A stretch of 64,000 nucleotides of DNA, taken from NCBI RefSeq assembly GCF_007992495.1, contig NZ_BKAJ01000069.1, positions 1-64,000 on the forward strand. The letters run 5' to 3'. Made by a program: the position numbers and the translations under genes. The DNA comes from Reyranella soli. GTDB lineage: Bacteria > Pseudomonadota > Alphaproteobacteria > Reyranellales > Reyranellaceae. Position 1 is the first letter of the stretch. Every line of letters begins with the position of its first letter. Below are positions 9,240-18,071 of this stretch, in pieces. The notes beneath the pieces were generated by a model. The model had not been told where the DNA came from. It did no database searches and saw only the letters and a list, made by a program, of their open reading frames with translations.

Positions 9240-12200
9240 TTACTGGTTGGCTGCGATTGTGCGTTGCCTGCGTTGCGCGGTCAGCCACTGCGCCAGGCGG
9301 CCGAGATAGAGATAGATCACCGGCGTCGTGTAGAGCGTGAGCCACTGAGAGACCAAAAGACCGCCCACGATCGACACACCGAGCGGATGACGCAGTTCGG
9401 CACCGACACCTTGGCTCAGCGCCAGCGGAAGGCCGCCGCCGAGGGCTGCGAAGGTCGTCATCATGATCGGGCGGAAGCGCATCAGGCAGGCCTGGTGGAT
9501 CGCCTCGCGCGGGCTCATGCCCTGCTCGCGCTCGGCCTTGAGCGCGAAGTCGATCATCATGATGGCGTTCTTCTTGACGATGCCGATCAGCAGGATGATG
9601 CCGATCAGCGCGATGATGCTGAGATTGTAACCGAACAGCATCAGCGCCAGCAGCGCACCGACACCGGCCGACGGCAGGGCCGAGAGGATGGTGATGGGAT
9701 GAATGTAGCTCTCGCAGAGCATCCCCAGCACGATGTAGACGGTGAAGATCGCCGCGAGAATCAGGATCGGCGTCGACTTCAGCGACTTCTCGAAGATCTG
9801 GGCGATCCCCTGGAATGATCCCTGGACCGTCGACGGGACGTCGAGCTCCTGGCGCAACTGGTTGACGGCGGCGACCGCATCGCTGAGCGCTGCTCCGGGC
9901 GCGAGGTTGAAGGACAGGGTCACGGAGGGGAACTGGCCCTGATGGTTGATGGTGAGCGGAGCCACCGTGTCGGTGAAGCGCGCCACCGTGCTCAGCGGCA
10001 CCTGCACGCCATTGGCGCCGGAAACGTAGAGGCGGGAGAGCGCGTCCGGCCCCTTCTCGAAGTGATCGGTCGATTCCAGCAGCACCTTGTACTGCGTGGC
10101 CGCGCTGTAGATCGTCGCCACCTGGCGTTCGCCGAACGTGTCGTAGAGCGTCTGGTCGATCGCCGACAGCGATATGCCCAGACGAGAGGCGATGTCACGG
10201 TCGACCTCGACGGTGACATGACGCGAGGCGATCTGCTGGTCGGTCGCATTGTCCTGCAGCATCGGCAGGCCGCGCATGCGCTGGTCGAGGACCGGCGCCC
10301 AGCGATTGAGCTCGGCGGTGTCGATCGACGTCAAGGTGTACTGGTACTGCGTGCGGCTCAGCCGGCCGCCGAAAGTGAGGTCCTGGCTTGCCTGGAGATA
10401 GACGTTGACGTCGCGGACCTTCGCCACCTCTGGGCGAATGCGCTGGATGAACTGCTGGGCGGAGACGTCGCGCTTCGAGTAGTCCTTGAGCTGCACGAAC
10501 AAGCGCGCAAGGTTTTCGGACGACACGATCGGTCCGGTACCGGCGAAGGCGATGACATTCTGCACGGCCGGATCGCGCAGGAACACGGCCGCCACGTCCT
10601 CTTGCCGCTCCACCATCGCCGTGTAGGAGATGTCCTGGCGGCCTTCGACCGTGACGAAGACAAAGCCTGTGTCCTGCTGGGGAAACAGGCCCTTGGGGAT
10701 GACCGCGTACAGCCAGCCGGACAGGACGGCGAGGGCGATGGTCGCGGCCAGGGCGAGACGCTGATGGTCGAGCACCCAACGCAAGCCACGGTCGTAGCCG
10801 CGCTGCACGGCGTCGAAGGCGCCTTCGCAGACTTGCTCGACGCGGCCCCGCTCGGCGCGAGGCGCATAATGCAGCAAGCGGGCGCACATGACCGGCGTCA
10901 GTGTCAGCGATATGAAGGCCGACAGAACGATGGCGGCGGTCACGGTGACGGCGAACTCGCGCAACAGCACGCCCACCATGCCTGACATCAGCAACAGCGG
11001 GATGAACACGGCCACAAGCGAGATCGTGATCGACACGATGGTGAAACCGATCTCGCCCGAACCCTTGAATGCCGCCTGCAGCGGCGTCTCGCCTTTCTCG
11101 ATGTGGCGTACGATGTTCTCGATCATGACGATGGCGTCGTCGACCACGAAGCCGACGGCAATCGTCAGAGCCATCAGCGTCAGGATGTTGACGCTGTAGC
11201 CGAGCGCATACATGACGGCGAAGGTGGCGACCAGGGCCAGCGGCACCGCGATGCTCGGGATGACGGTCGCCCAGAAGTGCCGCAGGAAGAGGAGGATGAC
11301 CATCACCACCAGGGCGATGGTGAGGACCAGGGTGAACTTCACGTCGGCGATCGACGCCTCGATCGCCGTCGAGCGGTCGGACACCAGGTCGACCTTGATG
11401 GCGGGCGGCGCCGACGCGACGAGCTCGGCCATAGTCGCCCGCACGCGGTCGACGATCTCGGTCGTGTTGCCGCCCGGCTGGCGGTAGACCAGCAGGACCT
11501 CGGCCTTCTTGTTGTTGTGCCACGCTCCGGTGCGCGGCAGCCTCGCACCGTCGACCACCTCGGCGATGTCGCGGATGCGCACGGGGGCGCCGTTGCGAAA
11601 GGCGACGATGACGTCGCGGTAACCCTCGGCCTGGAAGAGCTGATCGTTCGCGTCGAGCACGAAGGACTGGAAGCGACCCTCGAGCGTGCCTTTTGCTTGG
11701 TTGGTCGTGGCAGCCGCGATTGCCTTGCGGATGTCCTCCATGCCGATCCCGTGCGATGCCAGCGCAGCGGGATTGGCGCGGATGCGAACGGCGAAGTCCT
11801 GCTGGCCGGCGACGTTCACCTGGGCAACGCCTGGGATGGCGGAGATCGTCTGCGCCAGCACGCTGAAGGCGAAGTCGTCGACCTTGTAGATCGGTAGGTC
11901 GTCGGAATGGACGGAGTAGATCAGGATCGGCTGGTCGGCCGCGTTGACCTTCTTATAGGTTGGCGGATTGGGCAGGTCCTTGGGCAACAGGCCGCCCGCC
12001 GCGTTGATGGCGGTCTGCACGTCGGTTGCCGCGCCGTCGATGTTGCGGCTCAGCGCGAACTGCAGCGACATCACGGAGTAGCCCAGCCCGCTCCACGATG
12101 TCATCGCCACCAGGCCGGGAATGGCGGCGAATTGCTGTTCCAGCGGCGTGGCGACACTGGTGGCCATGGTATCGGGGCTGGCGCCGGGCAAGTTGGCGGT

Positions 12201-12341
12201 CACCGTTATGGTCGGAAAGTCGACGTCGGGCAGGGCAGCGACCGGCAGCAGGACGTAGGCCGAAGCCCCGAACACCAGCAAGCCCAGCATCAGCAACGAC
12301 GTCGCGATCGGCCGGCGGATGAAGCGCTCGGAGAAGTTCAT
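9240..12341 (-). CDS. RND efflux pump inner-membrane subunit (MdtB/MdtC-like), copy 2
   Basis: A second RND pump, 1033 aa, strongly similar along its length to the copy at 4710-7862 (same MN.SE.FIRRPIATSL start, VVDDAIVMIEN and VKKNAIMMIDF). In Enterobacteria, MdtB and MdtC form a heterotrimer served by one adaptor. Here each pump has its own adaptor, so the arrangement looks like duplication of a two-gene unit rather than an mdtABC operon. Between this gene's stop and the copy-1 adaptor start lie 192 bp that could hold a separate promoter. Confidence 0.95.
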   Translation of the reverse strand: MNFSERFIRRPIATSLLMLGLLVFGASAYVLLPVAALPDVDFPTITVTANLPGASPDTMATSVATPLEQQFAAIPGLVAMTSWSGLGYSVMSLQFALSRNIDGAATDVQTAINAAGGLLPKDLPNPPTYKKVNAADQPILIYSVHSDDLPIYKVDDFAFSVLAQTISAIPGVAQVNVAGQQDFAVRIRANPAALASHGIGMEDIRKAIAAATTNQAKGTLEGRFQSFVLDANDQLFQAEGYRDVIVAFRNGAPVRIRDIAEVVDGARLPRTGAWHNNKKAEVLLVYRQPGGNTTEIVDRVRATMAELVASAPPAIKVDLVSDRSTAIEASIADVKFTLVLTIALVVMVILLFLRHFWATVIPSIAVPLALVATFAVMYALGYSVNILTLMALTIAVGFVVDDAIVMIENIVRHIEKGETPLQAAFKGSGEIGFTIVSITISLVAVFIPLLLMSGMVGVLLREFAVTVTAAIVLSAFISLTLTPVMCARLLHYAPRAERGRVEQVCEGAFDAVQRGYDRGLRWVLDHQRLALAATIALAVLSGWLYAVIPKGLFPQQDTGFVFVTVEGRQDISYTAMVERQEDVAAVFLRDPAVQNVIAFAGTGPIVSSENLARLFVQLKDYSKRDVSAQQFIQRIRPEVAKVRDVNVYLQASQDLTFGGRLSRTQYQYTLTSIDTAELNRWAPVLDQRMRGLPMLQDNATDQQIASRHVTVEVDRDIASRLGISLSAIDQTLYDTFGERQVATIYSAATQYKVLLESTDHFEKGPDALSRLYVSGANGVQVPLSTVARFTDTVAPLTINHQGQFPSVTLSFNLAPGAALSDAVAAVNQLRQELDVPSTVQGSFQGIAQIFEKSLKSTPILILAAIFTVYIVLGMLCESYIHPITILSALPSAGVGALLALMLFGYNLSIIALIGIILLIGIVKKNAIMMIDFALKAEREQGMSPREAIHQACLMRFRPIMMTTFAALGGGLPLALSQGVGAELRHPLGVSIVGGLLVSQWLTLYTTPVIYLYLGRLAQWLTAQRRQRTIAANQ

Positions 12342-12348
12342 GGCCGCC

Positions 12349-13482
12349 TCAGCTTGCCGGCTCGGCGGCCCTGACGCGGGTGCCGTCGGACAGGCGGAAC
12401 TGGCCGTCGATCACGACCTTGTCGCCGGGCGCGACGCCGCTGTCGATGACGGCGATGCCGTCCTGCACGGCGCCGATCTCGATCGTTCGTCGCTCGGCCG
12501 TGCCGTCCGCCCGCACGACGAAGCAGAAATAGCCGCTGGAGCCTTGCATGACGGCGCGCTGCGGGACGGTGACGGCGTCCGTGCGGGTCTCGAGCTGCAG
12601 GCGCACATTGACGAACTGGCCCGGCCACAGACGCTCGTCGGTGTTCTCGAAGGTTGCCTTCAGCCGCAGCGTGCCGGTCGCCGTCTCGATCTGGTTGTCG
12701 ACGACCGACAGCGTGCCGCGCGCCAGTTCCCTGTCCTTGCCGCCATAGGCGATGACGACCAGCGGCCCGGCTTTCTGCATGCGCCGCACCTGCTCGTTCA
12801 CGTCCTGCGGCACGGTGAAGTTCACGTAGATCGGCTTGATCTGGGTGATGCTGACCAGGCTCGTGGCCTGCGAGGCCTGCACCAGGTTGCCGACATCGAC
12901 CAGGCGCGTGCCGGTGCGGCCGTCGAACGGCGCACGGATGTCGGCGTAGATGAGGTTGAGACGGGCCGAGTGCATGACCGCTTCGTCGGCGGCGATCTGG
13001 CCCTTGAGCGCATCGACGCGCGCCTGCTGCTCGTCGCGAATCTGGATGGGTTCGTAGCCCTGCGCCGAGGTCTTGAGGTAGCGCTCGAGGTCGAGCTGGG
13101 CGCCTCTTAGCTTGGCTTCGTTCTGGGCCCGGTTGGACGAGGCCTGATCGAGCACCGCCTGGAAGGGCCGCGGATCGATCTGGAAGAGCGGATCGCCTTC
13201 CTTGACGTCCTGTCCTTCCTGGAAGGAGACCTTGACGATCGTGCCGTCCACACGCGTCTTGATCACGGCGGTGTTGAGGGCCTGGACGGTGCCGATGCCG
13301 CGCACATAGACCGGCACGTTGCTCGTTTTCGCGACTGCGACGCTCACCGGAATGGCGGGCTGTGCCATCGCCGCGACGGCCGCTCGGTCGCGCCCTGTGT
13401 GCTGCAGGAAGAGGTAGCCCGCGCCGACCACGACAGCCAGGACAGCGATAGCTCCCATCCTGGCAAGGATGCGGTTTTTCAC
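12349..13482 (-). CDS. RND efflux periplasmic adaptor (MdtA-like), copy 2
   Basis: A 377-aa membrane fusion protein with an N-terminal membrane anchor, a lipoyl half (RVDGTIVKVSFQEGQDV), a hairpin and the second half IRAPFDGRTGTRLVDVGN. It is 7 bp upstream of its pump. It is clearly paralogous to the adaptor at 7875-9047 (shared VRGIGTVQA and LFQIDP segments), so adaptor and pump were duplicated together. It is divergent from the Ca2+/H+ antiporter gene, with 172 bp between starts. Confidence 0.94.
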   Translation of the reverse strand: MKNRILARMGAIAVLAVVVGAGYLFLQHTGRDRAAVAAMAQPAIPVSVAVAKTSNVPVYVRGIGTVQALNTAVIKTRVDGTIVKVSFQEGQDVKEGDPLFQIDPRPFQAVLDQASSNRAQNEAKLRGAQLDLERYLKTSAQGYEPIQIRDEQQARVDALKGQIAADEAVMHSARLNLIYADIRAPFDGRTGTRLVDVGNLVQASQATSLVSITQIKPIYVNFTVPQDVNEQVRRMQKAGPLVVIAYGGKDRELARGTLSVVDNQIETATGTLRLKATFENTDERLWPGQFVNVRLQLETRTDAVTVPQRAVMQGSSGYFCFVVRADGTAERRTIEIGAVQDGIAVIDSGVAPGDKVVIDGQFRLSDGTRVRAAEPAS

Positions 13483-13654
13483 CTCGTCCGGCCCCCTCGG
13501 CGAAACAGACGATGAGCCTAACCGATTTCACGCAAAGCGTGTGCCTGCAAAAATAGTCATCAACCCTGACAAAATCTGCACCAAGTCCGCCTCGCTTCCG
13601 TGTCGGAGCTTGCGTATATCGGTTGTCTGCAGTTTTTTGAGGTGGGGCAATGGG

Positions 13655-14743
13655 ATGGCAGGCCGTTACCGGACGCTAGCGTGGCGAGCAGTGCCGCTGG
13701 CGGGCCTTGCGGCGGCCTTCGCCCTGTCGTCGCTCCCGGCTAATGACTCCGCGCTTGGCCTGGTGCTGCCCCTGGTGGGCCTGCTTGTGCTGATGGGCGT
13801 GGTGTTCGCCTGCGTCTGGCACGCCGACGTGATCGCCCACCGCACCGGCGAGCCCTACGGCACGCTGGTGCTGACCGTCGCCGTGACCGTGATCGAGGTC
13901 GCGCTCATCCTGTCGATCATGCTGGCAGGCGAGGGTAAGCCGACGTTGGCACGCGAGACCGTCTTCTCGGTGATCATGGTCGTGTGCAACGGCGTTGTCG
14001 GCCTGTGCCTGATCCTGGGTGGCCTGCGCTATGGCGAGCAGGGCTTCCGCCTGCCCGGCGCCAGCGCCTACCTCGTCGTGCTGATGCCGCTTGCCACCCT
14101 GACCTTGATCCTGCCGACCTGGACCACCAGCATGCCCGGCCCGTTCTACACCACCTCGCAGCTCGCCTTCGTCAGCTTCGTGACGATCATCCTGTACGCC
14201 GTGTTCCTCTACGTGCAGACCGTGCGCCACCGCGACTACTTCCTGTCCGACCTCGGTGGCGCATCGGAAGACCATGCACCGCCCGGCCAGCGTCAGCTCT
14301 GGGAGAGCGTCGTGCTGCTGCTGGTCGGGCTGGTGGCCGTCGTGCTGCTTGCCAAGGGTGTCTCCGGGTCGATCGAGACCGCGGTCGTGTCGATCGGCGC
14401 ACCGACCGAGGCCGTCGGCCTCCTGGTGGCGCTGCTGGTGTTGCTGCCCGAGACGGTCGCTGCCCTGCGCTCCGCCCGGCGCAACGAACTGCAGAAGAGC
14501 CTCAACCTCGCGCTCGGCTCATCGCTCGCCACGATCGGCCTCACCATCCCCGCCGTTTCCCTGCTGGCGATCGTCCTGAAGCAGCCGCTCGAGCTCGGCG
14601 TCGACATGCACGACACCGTCCTGCTGGTCCTGACTTTCGCGGTCAGCCTCGTGACCTTCGCCGGCGGGCGCACCAATATCCTGCCGGGCTTCGTGCATCT
14701 GGTGCTGTTCGCGGTCTTCGTGTTCATGGTTTTCGTCCCGTGA
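13655..14743 (+). CDS. ChaA-like calcium/proton (cation) antiporter
   Basis: Inner-membrane cation:proton antiporter of the CaCA superfamily, 362 aa, with about eleven hydrophobic segments. The two inverted alpha repeats each carry an acidic cation-site residue: TVAVTVIEVALIL in the first half and LVLLPETVAALRSARRNE in the second. ATG 13655 is chosen because it gives the normal ChaA length and a purine-rich GAGGTGGGG lies upstream; the frame is open 62 codons further but that part has no family character. It exports Ca2+, and possibly Na+ or K+, in exchange for protons. Confidence 0.88.
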   Translation: MAGRYRTLAWRAVPLAGLAAAFALSSLPANDSALGLVLPLVGLLVLMGVVFACVWHADVIAHRTGEPYGTLVLTVAVTVIEVALILSIMLAGEGKPTLARETVFSVIMVVCNGVVGLCLILGGLRYGEQGFRLPGASAYLVVLMPLATLTLILPTWTTSMPGPFYTTSQLAFVSFVTIILYAVFLYVQTVRHRDYFLSDLGGASEDHAPPGQRQLWESVVLLLVGLVAVVLLAKGVSGSIETAVVSIGAPTEAVGLLVALLVLLPETVAALRSARRNELQKSLNLALGSSLATIGLTIPAVSLLAIVLKQPLELGVDMHDTVLLVLTFAVSLVTFAGGRTNILPGFVHLVLFAVFVFMVFVP

Positions 14744-14815
14744 CCGGCCGTCAGGCCGCCAGCACGAAGCTCGCAATCGAGAGCCCGAAGACCGCCGCCC
14801 ACACCGCGATGCTGG

Positions 14816-14896
14816 CTCGTCAAGCTACTGGCCACCGCGCAAGGTGACGAGGCGTACCGGCTGCTCAAGGACAAGCGGCGCCCGTCTATCAAGTGA
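14816..14896 (+). pseudogene. 3'-terminal gene fragment, identity unknown
   Basis: Within the 372-bp gap after the antiporter, 26 codons followed by a stop read like a genuine C-terminus (KLLATAQGDEAYRLLKDKRR), with codon use like real genes nearby. The part upstream of about 14812 does not continue it. It is immediately followed by a factor-independent terminator, as the end of a real transcript would be. I cannot assign the family. The rest of the gap, 14946-15115, is AT-richer and holds tandem AGTTATT elements near 14989 and 15008, possibly the promoter of the next gene. Confidence 0.45.
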
Positions 14897-14918
14897 TTGA
14901 TCTGGATATCTAGCGATG

Positions 14919-14945
14919 AAAAAGGGCGCTCACGGGCGCCTTTTT
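14919..14945. terminator. Bidirectional factor-independent terminator
   Basis: An A-run, a GGCGC/GCGCC stem with a small loop and one bulged G, then a T-run. It can work on both strands, ending the fragment or the antiporter transcript on the plus strand. Confidence 0.7.
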
Positions 14946-15115
14946 GTTGGCGGACGCGTCTGTCGTTCAAAACTCCGATAAACAATCTCAGTTATTTTAC
15001 ATACCCTAGTTATTGACTTGAGTTCTGTTTTACAATGCTCCCACCCTCTTCTGGCTTCGCCTTCGGGCAATCCACTAGGCACAGAACGAGGCCACGCTTC
15101 TGCAGGAGCTCGTCG

Positions 15116-16486
15116 ATGTTCAATGTCCGGCCCGAAGCCATGATCCCCTGGCTCCACGTCGAGCCACCCCCAGCCGACGAACTGCCCGGATTTCGCATGA
15201 ATCCCGACGGTTCCGTGCGTGGCGCGCAGCGTGGAGGGACAGCAGGCTCCTTCGGATTCGGCATGCCACTTGGAACGCTGACCTCGCCCTATGCCGGCGC
15301 GGCACAAGCGCTGGCGCAACCAATCCTGAGGATTCCTACGCCGGATCTGGAGCTTCTAGCGCAGTCAACTCTGCCGACCGGCTTGGCCGGCCTTCGCGCC
15401 GCACCATGGGACAACGTCTTTGGCTTCAACCTCAGCCCCGAGAAAGCCTTGCTGGGCTTAAACCTCGTCGGCAGCGGAAGCGATGCGCAGCGCCGGGAAA
15501 CGAACTGGTTTGAGGAGACGCGCCCGGAATCGGCGCTGCCATCATCTTCAGACACCGCGCCAACACCTACACCGCCTGGCGCCGAGGATTCGACCTCGCT
15601 CATTCCACCGCAGCTTCCCGAGTGGCTCTACAAGGTTGTAACAATGCCGGTGCCACAGTTGTCGACGGCATTCGATCCGCGTACCGGGCGGCGCATCGTG
15701 CCCAATGAGCCACTGATTGGCCTGGCGAGATCATATCTAACGACAAACCAGAACGCGCGCGGGAGTGAGGATACCCGCCCTTACGTTGACGACATCAGCC
15801 CCCTGCCTGATCTGGAGTCTCCCAATACGCCGAGCGCCGAACGGTGGCCGCCCTCCGACACGCCGGTGTGGCAAACGGACATCAATAGCGGCCCCGGCGT
15901 TACAACGGCGCGGCCTGCCAATTCCGAGCCGACACCTGAGGCGGTGATGTGGAATACTTGGCCGCAGCCACTGATAAATGGATGGCCTTATGCGGAAGCG
16001 GACAGCGCCAAACGCGAGGTATCATGGCCTACTGTTGCGATGCCGCAGCCAATAGGCGTTGCCCCGACACCGTCGGTTGGGCCCGTTGCAGACTCTAACT
16101 TTATTCTTGCGAACGCTGGCGACCCCGAGTTGCCGCAGGCAGAGCAGCGGATGCCGCCGCCGCAAGATCAACCGACGGAACCGAAGAATCCCGTCACACC
16201 CACAGAGCCAGCTGGCAGGTTGCCCGAACGCCGGACTGAAGCGCTCTCGCGATCCATCGAGGATTACCGACGTGCAACAGCCGATCAAATTGATGGACTT
16301 GTAAGCGCAATCGCGACCTATGGAAGCCGCATCTATGAAGACTCGATCCTAAAAGCCCGAGATGATTTGGCTCGTCTCGCAGAAAGACTACGAAATGATA
16401 CGACCGAGACAACCCTTAGCATCCTCAACAGTTTTCTATGCAGTATGGTCCACATCGGGACCACGCCATATGGAGCATTAGCCTAA
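15116..16486 (+). CDS. Pro/Ser-rich hypothetical protein, possible truncated polymorphic toxin
   Basis: A 456-aa protein with low-complexity, Pro-, Thr- and Ser-rich composition. ATG 15116 is chosen because AGGAG sits 8 bases upstream; an earlier ATG at 15035 lacks this. The N-terminal part has short motifs such as ELPGFRMNPDGSV and DNVFGFNLSPEKALLGLNL, and a charged helical segment (RSIEDYRRATADQIDGLV) lies near residue 390. There is no signal peptide or recognised enzymatic domain. It ends abruptly at the junction with an immunity-like gene that overlaps it by 49 bp. This would fit a toxin whose C-terminal effector was deleted. No function is certain. Confidence 0.6.
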   Translation: MFNVRPEAMIPWLHVEPPPADELPGFRMNPDGSVRGAQRGGTAGSFGFGMPLGTLTSPYAGAAQALAQPILRIPTPDLELLAQSTLPTGLAGLRAAPWDNVFGFNLSPEKALLGLNLVGSGSDAQRRETNWFEETRPESALPSSSDTAPTPTPPGAEDSTSLIPPQLPEWLYKVVTMPVPQLSTAFDPRTGRRIVPNEPLIGLARSYLTTNQNARGSEDTRPYVDDISPLPDLESPNTPSAERWPPSDTPVWQTDINSGPGVTTARPANSEPTPEAVMWNTWPQPLINGWPYAEADSAKREVSWPTVAMPQPIGVAPTPSVGPVADSNFILANAGDPELPQAEQRMPPPQDQPTEPKNPVTPTEPAGRLPERRTEALSRSIEDYRRATADQIDGLVSAIATYGSRIYEDSILKARDDLARLAERLRNDTTETTLSILNSFLCSMVHIGTTPYGALA

Positions 16487-16980
16487 AGAAGGTCAAAGAT
16501 TTTGCGCAGCCCGCTTTCTGCCAACTGCTGGAGTGTGCTGCTTGCACGTTCTCGGCAGACCTTGGCTTCATTCACAAGATTACGGACGCGGAAGTACCGA
16601 GAGGCAGAGCGAACGGCTCGGTCAGCTTCTTGGATGCAGCCTACACGGAGAAGGATCTCTACCTTGTCACTCACCACCTGCGGAAGTTCTTGCCGGATAT
16701 CTATTGGGTGACAATGTTCGGCAAGCCCTATGTGGAATTGTTTTCCCGCGAGCGACTCCTGTCCTGTCCGGCCTACCGTGTGAAGGAGTTGGACAATGGT
16801 TCCATCGTCGTCCAGCTCACGCCGGAATTGAAGGACATAACCATTGAAGAAGCAGCGTTTGAACGCGCGAGACAAGACGCCCGAAACCACCTCAACAACG
16901 ACGCATTCTTCGATCTTACCAAGGGGATGGATTATCGTTATCGGGTCCCGGAGTTCGTGTGGGGACCCATACTTCAGTGA
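16438..16980 (+). CDS. Immunity-like hypothetical protein, N-terminus probably damaged
   Basis: A 180-aa frame whose body is well organised (ADLGFIHKITDAEVPRG, HHLRKFLPDIYW, MFGKPYVELFSRERLLSCPAY, and a YRVPEFVWGPIL end). The pattern reminds me of immunity proteins encoded just behind contact-dependent or polymorphic toxins, but I cannot name the Pfam family. The first ~25 residues look unrelated and lie inside the end of the upstream gene, so a deletion may have fused the two genes. Codon use is less GC-biased than in the neighbours, consistent with transfer. Confidence 0.55.
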   Translation: MQYGPHRDHAIWSISLKKVKDFAQPAFCQLLECAACTFSADLGFIHKITDAEVPRGRANGSVSFLDAAYTEKDLYLVTHHLRKFLPDIYWVTMFGKPYVELFSRERLLSCPAYRVKELDNGSIVVQLTPELKDITIEEAAFERARQDARNHLNNDAFFDLTKGMDYRYRVPEFVWGPILQ

Positions 16981-17318
16981 AATTGATAGGTACGACCTGC
17001 CCACGTGGTTACTGGACCAATTCGACCTTGATCGTCGCGGGAGGAATCCTGAAGACAACTACGTCCGAGTCGTTCTTCCAATCCACCTGCCTGCATCGGA
17101 TCGCGCGCCTCGACCGCGGACGCGATATTGGTTTCGCTGCCTCCAGAGGGCAGGGACGGCGTTAAGCAGCATCCGGATGTAGAAGATGGCGGCCGCCAAG
17201 CCCTCGAGCTTTACCGCAAGCCATCCCTTTTGCCCAGCAACGGCGTGGGCGCGCAGTCCCTTGTCGGCGGCGGCCAATTGCGCGAAGAACAAGGCCTGCA
17301 AAGGGAGAACCGCCTGCC
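16981..17318. other. Gap without a clear gene
   Basis: 338 bp between the immunity-like gene and the RraA-like gene. One frame holds a protein-like stretch (EIDRYDLPTWLLDQFDLDRR at about 16979-17038), with no start of its own and no convincing end. It may be a remnant of another small gene of the toxin locus. I see no RNA gene or terminator. Confidence 0.4.
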
Positions 17319-18062
17319 ATGCCCGACCAAGCCATCACGCTGTCCGACGACATCTTCGCCGAGCTGCGCAAGATCGACACGCCCACCATCACCAACGTGG
17401 TGGCGACCTATCCGAAGAATCCCCTGTGTCTCGGCCTCTACAATCCGTGGACCGAGAACTGGTACAGCGACACCAGCATCCGCTGCCTCTATCCCGAGAT
17501 GGGTCCGATCGTCGGTTACGCCGTCACCTGCGTCTACGGCCTGCCCGATCCCAACTTCGCCGGCCGGCTGTCGTTCATGGACGTGGTCGATGCGCTCGAC
17601 GCCATGAAGAAGCCGACGATCCTGGTGATCCAGCAGAAGTGGCCGCCCGAGCTGCACAACAAGGCGGGCCTCGCGGGCGAGATGATGGTGAGCTCGATGA
17701 TGGCGGTGGGCTGCATCGGCATGATCTCGAACGGCCCGTCGCGCGACATCGACGCCATCCGCAAGCTTCGTTTCCAGCTCCTGCTGGGCGGCGTCACCGC
17801 AGGCCACGGCGAGATGGCCGTGCAGTCGGTCAACGTGCCGGTCTCGGTCGGCGGCATGGACGTGGCGCCAGGCGACCTGATCCATATGGACGAGAACGGT
17901 GCGGTGAAGTTCCCACCGGCGCATGCCGAGGCGGTCGTCAAGAATGCCCGCGCCATGCTCGACGACGAGGCGCGCCGCCTGGTGCTCCTGCGCAAGGCGC
18001 GTACGGCTGCAGAGGTGCGTGCCGCCAATTCCGGCGGCGCCTACACACAAAAGAAGAGCTGA
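17319..18062 (+). CDS. RraA-family protein (HMG/CHA aldolase-like fold)
   Basis: A 247-aa protein of the RraA/4-hydroxy-4-methyl-2-oxoglutarate aldolase superfamily, usually trimeric or hexameric with a divalent-metal site. Seen are IDTPTITNVV near the N-terminus, the central LAGEMM segment, and SNGPSRDIDAIRKL, corresponding to the family DG.xRD motif that supplies the Arg and Asp at the active site, with Ser-Asn before the Gly in place of Asp. Later comes GVTAGHGEM and a metal/loop region. Members include real aldolases and proteins without lyase activity, so the reaction is open. 9 bp separate it from the cyclase gene. Confidence 0.85.
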   Translation: MPDQAITLSDDIFAELRKIDTPTITNVVATYPKNPLCLGLYNPWTENWYSDTSIRCLYPEMGPIVGYAVTCVYGLPDPNFAGRLSFMDVVDALDAMKKPTILVIQQKWPPELHNKAGLAGEMMVSSMMAVGCIGMISNGPSRDIDAIRKLRFQLLLGGVTAGHGEMAVQSVNVPVSVGGMDVAPGDLIHMDENGAVKFPPAHAEAVVKNARAMLDDEARRLVLLRKARTAAEVRAANSGGAYTQKKS

Positions 18063-18071
18063 CGTTTCATC

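Noticed and set aside
17059..17301. 80-aa minus-strand frame before the RraA-like gene
   Set aside because: Partly hydrophobic and protein-like, but no ribosome site, no partner gene, and it lies in a region of remnants; not enough support.
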